61,649 nucleotides of DNA from Anaeroplasmataceae bacterium (GTDB lineage Bacteria; Bacillota_I; Bacilli_A; Acholeplasmatales; Anaeroplasmataceae). A model generated the notes under the pieces. It saw nothing but the letters and a program-made list of their open reading frames with translations, was not told where the DNA came from and ran no database searches. The stretch spans positions 1-61,649 of the forward strand of contig JAIEEQ010000008.1 in assembly GCA_029067355.1 (NCBI GenBank), in the 5' to 3' direction. Below are positions 43,690-51,007 of the stretch, in pieces (position 1 is the stretch's first letter; each line of letters starts with the position of its first letter). A program made the translations under genes and the position numbers.

Positions 43690-43735
43690 GCATTTTTGAG
43701 AAATGCCCTTGCCTAGAAGCTATGCTAGGCCAAAA
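43690..43735 (+). promoter_or_regulatory. Structured rpsF leader, possible S6:S18 autoregulatory element
   Basis: Two hairpins are visible: GCATTT/AAATGC (43690-43707), and TTGCCTAG paired with CTAGGCCAA (about 43710-43734, one bulge). In many bacteria S6 and S18 repress this operon by binding a leader RNA. The position fits, but I did not match the consensus CCG motif confidently. Confidence 0.45.
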
Positions 43736-43756
43736 GTCCATAAGGAGGTAGAAATT

Positions 43757-44044
43757 ATGAAAAAGTATGAAGTTATGTTTATTCTTCGTGCGAATTTAGA
43801 CCAAGAGTCAATCAAAGCCGAGGTTGCGAATGTTAATAAAATTTTCACAAACAACCAATCAAAGGTTTTAGAGTGTAAGGAATGGGGATTAAGAGAATTA
43901 GCTTATGAAATTGAGCATTCACGTAAAGGATATTACGTATGGATGTTAGTAGAAGCTACTCCTAAAGCTGTTTCTGAGTTTAATCGTATCGCAGGGTATA
44001 ACGAAAACATTATTCGTCATATTGTTGTAGTTGATGGCGAATAA
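43757..44044 (+). CDS. rpsF: 30S ribosomal protein S6
   Basis: This 95-residue bS6 protein (MKKYEVMFILRANLD start, GLRELAYEIEHSRKGYYVWMLVE core) binds S18 on the 30S platform. The ATG at 43757 follows a perfect AAGGAGGT site. The frame is open 18 codons upstream into the leader hairpin, which is not coding for S6. It is first in the rpsF-ssb-rpsR operon. Confidence 0.97.
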   Translation: MKKYEVMFILRANLDQESIKAEVANVNKIFTNNQSKVLECKEWGLRELAYEIEHSRKGYYVWMLVEATPKAVSEFNRIAGYNENIIRHIVVVDGE

Positions 44045-44058
44045 GATAGGAGAATATA

Positions 44059-44586
44059 ATGAACAAAGTATTATTGATTGGTAGAATTACCAAGGATCCA
44101 GAAATTCGTTATACACAATCTGGTATACCTAGTGTATCTTTTACATTAGCGGTAGATCGTAATGGTATGCGAGATGCGAACGGAAATCGACAAGCTGATT
44201 TTATAAGCTGTATAGCTTGGAGAGGTCAGGCTGATTTTATTTCTCGATTTATTAAAAAAGGATTCTTAATGTCCGTAGAAGGAAGAATTCAAACGAGAAA
44301 TTATCAGGGGCAGGATGGTCAAACTAGATATGTTACAGAGGTTGTTTTGGACGCTGTTGAGAATCTTCAGCCTAGAGATCCAAATGCTCAGCCTACATCT
44401 TATCAGGGGAATACGGGCTATCAGCAACCTCAACAGAGCTATCAGCCATCAAACAATAATTATCAAGGGTATAATAACCCTAGCTATGGTAGTGCCTATA
44501 ATCAAAGCACACCTGTATCTCAGCCAGAGCCAGAGGCTCCTCAAAGCTTTAATGTGGATGTGGCTGATGATGATTTACCATTCTAA
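44059..44586 (+). CDS. ssb: Single-stranded DNA-binding protein
   Basis: This 175-residue SSB has an N-terminal OB fold (NKVLLIGRITKDPEIRYTQSG, FISCIAWRGQADFISRFIKKG), a Gln/Asn/Tyr-rich linker (about residues 115-160), and the acidic C-terminal tip DVADDDLPF that recruits replication and repair partners. It sits between rpsF and rpsR as in most Bacillota, with a TAGGAG site. Confidence 0.97.
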   Translation: MNKVLLIGRITKDPEIRYTQSGIPSVSFTLAVDRNGMRDANGNRQADFISCIAWRGQADFISRFIKKGFLMSVEGRIQTRNYQGQDGQTRYVTEVVLDAVENLQPRDPNAQPTSYQGNTGYQQPQQSYQPSNNNYQGYNNPSYGSAYNQSTPVSQPEPEAPQSFNVDVADDDLPF

Positions 44587-44607
44587 AACTATAAGGAGGA
44601 TTTAAAT

Positions 44608-44853
44608 ATGCAACAAAATCGTAAGCCTGAACGTGGCGAACGTCGTGGTCGTAAAAAGGTTTGTTATTTTACACAAAACCATATTGAGCATATTGATTTT
44701 AAAGATGTTGATTTATTAAGAAAGTTTGTTACAGATAGAGGCAAAATTTTACCTCGTCGTATCACTGGAACATCTGCTAAATATCAAAGAAAGCTTGCTA
44801 TTGCTATTAAGCGTGCTCGTCATATGGCTTTATTACCATTTGTTAAAGACTAG
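44608..44853 (+). CDS. rpsR: 30S ribosomal protein S18
   Basis: This 81-residue bS18 protein has a basic N-terminus, [19 protein letters not shown] and [17 protein letters not shown]. It ends the rpsF operon, with a strong AAGGAGG site upstream and a terminator downstream. Confidence 0.97.
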   Translation: MQQNRKPERGERRGRKKVCYFTQNHIEHIDFKDVDLLRKFVTDRGKILPRRITGTSAKYQRKLAIAIKRARHMALLPFVKD

Positions 44854-44861
44854 TACTTATT

Positions 44862-44902
44862 AAGCGAAGACATACAGAATTGTATGCTTTCGCTTTTTCT
44901 TT
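44862..44902 (+). terminator. Terminator of the rpsF operon
   Basis: AGCGAA at 44863-44868 and TTCGCT at 44889-44894 flank an inner CATAC/GTATG stem, followed by TTTTTCTTTTTT. Confidence 0.9.
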
Positions 44903-44927
44903 TTTATGGGATAGCGGTGAGTAATAT

Positions 44928-44956
44928 TTGATTATTGTCGAAATAAGTGATATAAT
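44928..44956 (+). promoter_or_regulatory. SigA promoter of the kinase-ABC operon
   Basis: TTGATT at 44928-44933 and TATAAT at 44951-44956 have a 17-bp spacer, with a TGA extension before the -10. Confidence 0.75.
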
Positions 44957-44993
44957 ATTTAAAGAATTTGTATAGATATTTGGAGGTTGCCAG

Positions 44994-47612
44994 ATGAAAG
45001 ATAAGCTTGAAAACAAGAAAGATGTTTCACCTAAAAAAAATTCATTAAAGTTTATGTTTGCAAGCATTATTGTGGGTGCTGTTTTGTCAATTGCTATGTT
45101 TGTTTTTTTAGGCATATATATGGGAAAAAATAGTGAAACTACGATAGATAAAGTTAGTGAAATGTATATGCAGGGAATGGGAAGTCAGGTTTCTAAACGA
45201 TATGATACGGCCATAAAGCTAAAAATGAATATGGTGGAAGCCTTAATTGAAACCATTCATCCTGAGGATGGAAAACAAGAAATAAATGAGGAACTTATTG
45301 AGAAATTAAGAGTAAATGCCTCAGCGCGTGGATTTGAGTATTTGGCATATTATGATGTTAATGGTAATATGGAAATGATTTTGGGATCTAAAGCTCTAAT
45401 TACAGATCCAGAGCCATTTAAAAAATCTCTTACCTCTGGAGACAAGAAGGTTGCTGTTGGACAGGGAAGAAACGAACAGGGAAATATTGATCTAGATATT
45501 GTATTTATTGGAATCCCTACAAATGATTATATTTTTGAAGATGGGATTACCAAAAGTATTGCACTTGTTGCGGGAATATCAAATGCAGATATAGTGGAAA
45601 TGCTTAATATGGATGTTGATAATTCCTCTATGGTTTATTCTCATATCATACGTAAGGATGGATCCTTTGTCATCCAAAGCGGTCATGAAGAGCATATTTA
45701 TGAAAATTATTATGATCAAATTAGAGATATGTTTCCTAAAGGAAGTACAGAAGCGGAAAAATATATCAATGCATTGATAGAACAAATGGAAGTAGGAAAT
45801 ATATATTCAGATGTTTTATTTACTGGAAAAGAAAAAATTCATTTATATTGTGAGCGGTTGGAATTTTCAGAATGGTGTCTAGTAACCATTATGGATTATG
45901 ATGCAATTGATATAGTTGTAAATGATTTGAGCAGTCAATGGGGAGTAATGATAACTGTTGCAAGTATTTTTGTAGCTACAATTCTGATTGTTATCTTTAT
46001 TTTCTATATTCAATTTAGTCGTCAAAACATTAAACAATTAGAAATTGCTAGAGAGGAAGCCATTCAGGCAAATAAAGCCAAAAGCGAATTCCTTTCTAAT
46101 ATGAGTCATGACATACGTACCCCAATGAATGCGATTGTTGGAATGACAGCGATAGCAAGAGCTAATATTAATAATTCAGAACAGGTACAGGATAGTCTTA
46201 AGAAGATTGCACTATCTAGTAAGCATTTGTTGGGATTAATTAATGATATTTTAGATATGTCTAAGATTGAAAGCGGAAAGATGACGTTGAATACAGAAAA
46301 AATTTCTTTAAGAGAGATTTTAAATGGAATAGCTACAATTGTTCAGCCTCAAATCAAAACAAAAAGCCAAAATTTTGAAATTCATATTGATAATATAGAA
46401 ACAGAAACTGTGTATTGTGATAGTGTTCGTTTGAATCAGATTCTTTTGAATTTACTATCTAATGCAATCAAGTTTACACCAGAGGATGGCTCTATTCAGA
46501 TTTCTCTTCATCAAGAAGCCTCCCCAGTAGGAGATAGCCATATCAGAAATATAATTCGAGTGAAGGATAATGGAATTGGAATGTCTCCACAATTTTTAAC
46601 GACGATATTTGATTCCTTTACAAGAGAGGACAATGCTCGTGTACATAAAACAGAGGGTACAGGCTTAGGTATGGCTATTACAAAATATATTGTAGATGCT
46701 ATGAAGGGGTCAATTCAGGTAGAAAGTGAGCAAGGAAAAGGATCAACCTTTACAATTACTTTAGATTTAGAAAAGGCTTTAGAAAAAGAAGAGGAAATGA
46801 TACTTCCAAATTGGCATATGCTCATTGTTGATGACGATGAAATTTTATGTAATACAACTGCAAGTGCTTTGAAATCTATTGGAGTGGATAGTGAATGTGT
46901 ATTATCTGGTGAGGAAGCAATAAAGAAGGTTATTTCTGCACATGACGCCAACCAAAGGTATGATGTTATCTTAATGGACTGGAAGCTTCCAGATATGGAT
47001 GGTATAGAGGCTGCTCGTAAGATACGAGAGAAGCTTGGGGATGAAATTCCAATTTTATTGATTTCTGCTTATGATTGGAGCGAAATGGAAGCAGAAGCTC
47101 GTAAGGCAGGAATTAGTGGATTTATTAGTAAGCCATTATTTAAATCTACGCTATACTATGGTTTAAAGAAATTTGTAAAAGAAAAAGAAATAAAACAGAC
47201 TAAAGTCATCCAAACTAAAAAAGAGGACTTAAGTAATATTCATATTCTTTTAGCAGAGGATAATGATCTTAACTGGGAGATTGCTGATATGCTACTTTCT
47301 AGTATAGGAGCAACAATTGAGCGTGCACCAAATGGTAAAATTTGTGTGGATATGCTAAAAAGCTCTATTCCTGGAACCTATGATGTTATTTTAATGGATA
47401 TCCGTATGCCTGTTATGACAGGACTTGAAGCAACTGTTGAAATTAGAAAATTAGATCATCCAGATAAGAATATACCAATTATTGCAATGACGGCTGATGC
47501 ATTCTCTGATGATATGAAGAAATGCTTAGATTGTGGTATGAATGCACATATATCTAAGCCAATTGATTTGGAAATTGTAAAGACCACAATATTAAAGTTT
47601 TTAAATGAATAA
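44994..47612 (+). CDS. Hybrid sensor histidine kinase with two receiver domains
   Basis: This 872-residue membrane kinase has a TM helix (about residues 22-44), an extracellular sensor region of about 270 residues (dCache-like by size), and a second TM helix (about 318-342). The HisKA domain has MSHDIRTPMN, with the phosphorylated His near 371. The HATPase domain shows NLLSNAIKFTP, DNGIGM and GTGLGMAIT. Receiver 1 has MLIVDDDE, with Asp in LMDWKLPD (about 661). Receiver 2 has ILLAEDND, with Asp in LMDIRMPV (about 801). The gene order (kinase, Hpt, then ABC transporter, closely spaced) suggests a phosphorelay that senses the transported solute. The ribosome binding site is GGAGG. Confidence 0.93.
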   Translation: MKDKLENKKDVSPKKNSLKFMFASIIVGAVLSIAMFVFLGIYMGKNSETTIDKVSEMYMQGMGSQVSKRYDTAIKLKMNMVEALIETIHPEDGKQEINEELIEKLRVNASARGFEYLAYYDVNGNMEMILGSKALITDPEPFKKSLTSGDKKVAVGQGRNEQGNIDLDIVFIGIPTNDYIFEDGITKSIALVAGISNADIVEMLNMDVDNSSMVYSHIIRKDGSFVIQSGHEEHIYENYYDQIRDMFPKGSTEAEKYINALIEQMEVGNIYSDVLFTGKEKIHLYCERLEFSEWCLVTIMDYDAIDIVVNDLSSQWGVMITVASIFVATILIVIFIFYIQFSRQNIKQLEIAREEAIQANKAKSEFLSNMSHDIRTPMNAIVGMTAIARANINNSEQVQDSLKKIALSSKHLLGLINDILDMSKIESGKMTLNTEKISLREILNGIATIVQPQIKTKSQNFEIHIDNIETETVYCDSVRLNQILLNLLSNAIKFTPEDGSIQISLHQEASPVGDSHIRNIIRVKDNGIGMSPQFLTTIFDSFTREDNARVHKTEGTGLGMAITKYIVDAMKGSIQVESEQGKGSTFTITLDLEKALEKEEEMILPNWHMLIVDDDEILCNTTASALKSIGVDSECVLSGEEAIKKVISAHDANQRYDVILMDWKLPDMDGIEAARKIREKLGDEIPILLISAYDWSEMEAEARKAGISGFISKPLFKSTLYYGLKKFVKEKEIKQTKVIQTKKEDLSNIHILLAEDNDLNWEIADMLLSSIGATIERAPNGKICVDMLKSSIPGTYDVILMDIRMPVMTGLEATVEIRKLDHPDKNIPIIAMTADAFSDDMKKCLDCGMNAHISKPIDLEIVKTTILKFLNE

Positions 47613-47632
47613 AAAAAGAATGAGGTAAAAAT

Positions 47633-47992
47633 ATGGCAGTGAATGAGTTTTATAAATCAATTGGAGTAGACCCAACAGAGGTTTTGCATCGTTTTGGAAA
47701 CAATGAAGCTATGCTGGAAAAGTTTTTGATTAAATTTTTAAAGGATCCTTCCTTTGTATCTCTTGAGGAAGCTATGGAAATTTCAGATTGGGATGCAGTA
47801 TTTCGTGCGGCACATACATTAAAGGGATTATCTAGTAATTTTGATTTTAAATTATTGTATGAATTGTCTGCTAAAATTGTTGAAAAGTATCGTGCAACTC
47901 AATTTGAAGAGATTCCTCTATTGTTTGAGCAGTTAAAGGTAAGCTATCAAACCACAATAGCAAGTTTGAAGGAAAATTTTGTGGTTTTATAA
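47633..47992 (+). CDS. Histidine phosphotransfer (Hpt) protein
   Basis: This 119-residue helical protein carries the Hpt signature AAHTLKGLSSNF, with the phosphorylatable His at about residue 60. It starts 20 nt after the hybrid kinase and would pass phosphate onward in a multi-step relay. No response regulator with an output domain occurs in this window, so the final recipient is unknown. Confidence 0.9.
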   Translation: MAVNEFYKSIGVDPTEVLHRFGNNEAMLEKFLIKFLKDPSFVSLEEAMEISDWDAVFRAAHTLKGLSSNFDFKLLYELSAKIVEKYRATQFEEIPLLFEQLKVSYQTTIASLKENFVVL

Positions 47993-48014
47993 AAATGAAA
48001 GTGGTGTTATTTGA

Positions 48015-48974
48015 ATGAAAAAAATTTTAAGCTTAGTATTTCTTTTCCTTTGTGTTACATTGATGGGATGTATGAATGAAAAAGAGGAAAAGCAAGCAAA
48101 TATTTATATTCCAGATGGAACTCCTGCATTAGCATTAGCTAAGGTATTGGATGAAGGCTTTACTTATGAGAACATAAAAACAAATTTTCATATTGTTCAG
48201 GCATCAGAAATTGCGGCTAGAGTAAGTCAGGACAGCTGCGATATGGCAATTATGCCTACAACAGCAGCAGTTCAGCTCTTTCAAAGAGGAATAGAGCTTC
48301 AGCTGGCAAGTGTTAATGTTTTTGGAAATTTATTTATTACAGGAACAAATGAATTAAATTCCTTAGAGGAACTAAAAGGGAAACTAGTTTTAACCACAGG
48401 AGCTACAACAATTCAGATGGTTAAGTATGTTTTAGATGGAAATCAAATCCCTTATGAAGAGGCAGGAGAAGCGATTGATGGAAAAGTTGCGTTATCCACA
48501 GTTAATGATGCCTCTGATATTATTCCTCAGCTGAAGCAGGCTATCATAAAAGGAACAGAGTTATATGGTGTTTTAGGAGAGCCTCAGGTTACAAAGGCCC
48601 AAAGCGTAGTTGATGGACTTAAAATCAGCGTAGATTTGCAGGCGGAATACAAAAAAATTTCTTCTTATGAGGGATATCCTCAGGCTTGCTTAATTGTGAA
48701 AAAGTCTTTTGCTTTGGAAAATGCAAATTATGTAAAGGCATTTTTAGATGCACTAGAGGAAAACGAAAGCTATCTAAATGAAAATTATACTAAGCTGCCT
48801 GAGATTTTTGCAAAATATGAAAGCAATTTAGCCAATATGACCTTTACTTTAGATACAATTAGCCGTTGTAATCTGCGCTTAGAAAGAGCAAAAGAGGTTA
48901 AAGCTTCAGTTGAAACCTATGTACAGGCTTTAATTAAAAAGGATATTTCAGCAGATTTCTTTTTAGAAAGCTAG
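48015..48974 (+). CDS. ABC transporter substrate-binding lipoprotein (SsuA/THI5-like)
   Basis: This 319-residue lipoprotein has a signal peptide ending LMGC (Cys19). The mature domain resembles SsuA/NMT1/THI5-type binding proteins (TPALALAKVLDEG, CDMAIMPTTAAVQLFQRG, LKGKLVLTTGATTIQMVKYVL). Such proteins bind small anions or pyrimidine/thiamine precursors; the ligand cannot be fixed here. It lies between the Hpt gene and the permease, with 11-22 nt gaps on each side. Confidence 0.85.
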   Translation: MKKILSLVFLFLCVTLMGCMNEKEEKQANIYIPDGTPALALAKVLDEGFTYENIKTNFHIVQASEIAARVSQDSCDMAIMPTTAAVQLFQRGIELQLASVNVFGNLFITGTNELNSLEELKGKLVLTTGATTIQMVKYVLDGNQIPYEEAGEAIDGKVALSTVNDASDIIPQLKQAIIKGTELYGVLGEPQVTKAQSVVDGLKISVDLQAEYKKISSYEGYPQACLIVKKSFALENANYVKAFLDALEENESYLNENYTKLPEIFAKYESNLANMTFTLDTISRCNLRLERAKEVKASVETYVQALIKKDISADFFLES

Positions 48975-48985
48975 GAGGGAAGAAT

Positions 48986-49732
48986 ATGAAGAAGCTACTA
49001 GTTAATTTAATATATCCGCTAGTAGTCATTCTTTTGATTCTATTTATATGGTATCTTGCCTGCTTGTGGATTGGGGTAGATTTAATTTTACCTACTCCCT
49101 ATCAGGCATTTTCTAATTTAGGAGAATATTTGGGGTCTGGGGAGTTCTGGATTTCTCTAGGGTGGACGTTTTTACGTTCAATTGAAGGCTTTTTAATTGC
49201 GTTTGTTATAGCCTTAGTGTTTTCTACGCTAGCGTATGCTTTTAAGGGTTTTGAAAACATTATGAATCCATTGATGTCCATTGTACGGGCTGTTCCTACA
49301 ATGGCAATTCTTTTGATATTAATTATTATCATTCAGCCTGGACAAACACCAATTGTTGTTGCAGGAATTGTAATTTGTCCTACCCTGTATCAGGCCTTTT
49401 TGACAGGATTTCATCAAATTGATAGAAAACTAATTGAAATGGCTACGGTGTATAAGGTTTCTAAGAAAACTCAAATTTTTCAGTTCTATATTCCCTCTAT
49501 GAAACCTGTTATCTTAGAAAATATAGCTTCATCCTTTAGCTTGAATTTAAAGCTGATTATTGCGGCAGAGGCCTTAGCTCAAACTAGAAATAGTATTGGT
49601 AAGCTAATGCAGTTTGCTAAGGTGAATCTTGAGGTTGAAAAGCTGTTTGCTTTAACAATTATTGCTGTAATTATCAGTATAGCTAGCGAGGCAGCCTTAC
49701 GTGGAGTAAAGAAGGTGTTGTGCCATGATTAA
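48986..49732 (+). CDS. ABC transporter permease
   Basis: This 248-residue integral membrane protein has about six helices, of the SsuC/TauC type. The cytoplasmic EAA-like loop is around LIEMATVYKVSKKTQIFQFYIP (about residues 150-170). The stop codon overlaps the ATPase start by 8 nt (ATGATTAA). The ribosome binding site is AGGAGGG. Confidence 0.9.
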   Translation: MKKLLVNLIYPLVVILLILFIWYLACLWIGVDLILPTPYQAFSNLGEYLGSGEFWISLGWTFLRSIEGFLIAFVIALVFSTLAYAFKGFENIMNPLMSIVRAVPTMAILLILIIIIQPGQTPIVVAGIVICPTLYQAFLTGFHQIDRKLIEMATVYKVSKKTQIFQFYIPSMKPVILENIASSFSLNLKLIIAAEALAQTRNSIGKLMQFAKVNLEVEKLFALTIIAVIISIASEAALRGVKKVLCHD

Positions 49733-50399
49733 ATTAAAGGATATAAATAAGAAATATGGAGAACAAAATATATTAAATCAGTTTAGCCTAGAACTACCAA
49801 GCAATAGTATTACATGTATTTTAGGAAAGAGTGGAGCTGGAAAAACTACAATTTTAAATATGATAGCCGGATTGACAGATTATCAGGGCGATATACTTAC
49901 AGAGGGTAAAATTGCTTATATTTTTCAAGAGCCTAGATTAATTTCTAGCCTTACTGTAATAGAAAACCTGAAGTTTGTGGTTCCAAACGTAACTGAAGAA
50001 GATATTGATTCTATTTTGAAGCAACTTGACATTTTAGATAAAAAGCTTTCTTATCCAAATAAACTGAGTGGAGGTGAGGCACAAAGAGTTTCTATTGCAC
50101 GAGCATTTTTGTTTGATGCACCCATCATTTTAATGGATGAACCTTTTTCTTCATTAGATATTGCTTTAAAATATAAATTGATTCAGTATTTTAGTAATCT
50201 TTGGAATCAAAAGAAGCAGACTGTTCTTTTTGTGACTCACAATGTAGATGAAGCTTTATTATTGGCTCAGGAAATCTTAATTTTAAATGATGGAAAAATT
50301 GTAAAAAGCTATCAGGTTGAAGGAGATTTACCACGAGGAATTAACGATCATAAGGAGTTAAGAGAAAATATATTAAATGATTTGCTTTCTATTGATTAG
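49725..50399 (+). CDS. ABC transporter ATP-binding protein
   Basis: This 224-residue nucleotide-binding subunit has Walker A GKSGAGKTT (about residues 34-42), Q-loop FQEPR, signature LSGGEAQRVSIARAF, Walker B IILMDEPFSSLD and H-loop VTHNVDEA. It completes the SsuABC/TauABC-type importer encoded by the two preceding genes and belongs to the kinase-led operon. Confidence 0.93.
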   Translation: MIKLKDINKKYGEQNILNQFSLELPSNSITCILGKSGAGKTTILNMIAGLTDYQGDILTEGKIAYIFQEPRLISSLTVIENLKFVVPNVTEEDIDSILKQLDILDKKLSYPNKLSGGEAQRVSIARAFLFDAPIILMDEPFSSLDIALKYKLIQYFSNLWNQKKQTVLFVTHNVDEALLLAQEILILNDGKIVKSYQVEGDLPRGINDHKELRENILNDLLSID

Positions 50400-50484
50400 T
50401 TTTATGCTAAAATGTTCTTTTGAAAAAAATAAGATGTATTTAGAGAGTTTTCAATATATTATATAATGAAGAGGAGAAGCGCTT

Positions 50485-50856
50485 ATGAAAACAATAGGAA
50501 ATATTTTTTGGTTTTTCTTTAGTGGATTGGAAATGTGGTTTGCTTGGGGAATTTTAGGCATTGTGTGGTGTATTACAATCATTGGGATTCCATTTGGACT
50601 ACAATGCTTTAAATTTGCAAGCCTAGCTGTTTGGCCGTTTGGAAGAAATGCAGAAAAGAATTTTGGAGCTCATCCGATTGCCAATATCATCTGGATTATT
50701 TTTGGTGGGTTGTTTCTTTCTATATCTTTTGTTATTACAGGACTTGTTTGGTGCATTACAATCATTGGAATTCCGTTTGGGAAGCAATGCTTTAAGTTTG
50801 CTAGCTTAGCACTTTCGCCATTTGGTGCAACAATAAGCTATGAATCAAAAGGATGA
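50485..50856 (+). CDS. YccF family membrane protein (two YccF repeats)
   Basis: This 123-residue protein is two copies of the YccF domain: VWCITIIGIPFGLQCFKFASLAVWPFG at about residues 27-53, and VWCITIIGIPFGKQCFKFASLALSPFG at about 87-113. Each copy is preceded by a membrane helix. YccF proteins are small inner-membrane proteins of unknown function. The gene has an AGAGGAG site and its own TATAAT, and a terminator follows. Confidence 0.92.
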   Translation: MKTIGNIFWFFFSGLEMWFAWGILGIVWCITIIGIPFGLQCFKFASLAVWPFGRNAEKNFGAHPIANIIWIIFGGLFLSISFVITGLVWCITIIGIPFGKQCFKFASLALSPFGATISYESKG

Positions 50857-50890
50857 AAAGAGGTGCGAGTTCAATGTATCTCTTTTTTTG
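50856..50890 (+). terminator. Terminator after yccF
   Basis: AAAGAGGTGC at 50857-50866 pairs with GTATCTCTTT at 50876-50885 (with G-U pairs), followed by TTTTG. Confidence 0.7.
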
Positions 50891-50957
50891 TTTTCTTTGA
50901 ACATATAGAAAGACTTGACTTTAAAAAAGAATTCCTAAAACTATGTACACAAGTGAA

Positions 50958-50986
50958 TTGATATTTTGCAATTAATTTGATATAAT
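50958..50986 (+). promoter_or_regulatory. SigA promoter of the gdpP-rplI-dnaB operon
   Basis: TTGATA at 50958-50963 and TATAAT at 50981-50986 have a 17-bp spacer and a TGA extension before the -10. Confidence 0.78.
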
Positions 50987-51007
50987 GTTAAATTAGAAAA
51001 GAGGGTG

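Larger units (their letters stand above)
43364..43756 (+). other. Intergenic interval before rpsF
   Basis: It holds the pectate lyase terminator, an A/T-rich stretch with no reading frame of note (43480-43650), the rpsF promoter, and a structured leader with two hairpins. Confidence 0.6.

Noticed and set aside
43703-43756. 18-codon N-terminal extension of rpsF
   Set aside because: It overlaps the leader hairpin and lacks a ribosome binding site, whereas the ATG at 43757 has a perfect one and matches the S6 N-terminus.
44315-44605. 96-codon frame overlapping ssb
   Set aside because: It is a frame-shifted shadow of the Gln/Asn-rich linker of ssb.
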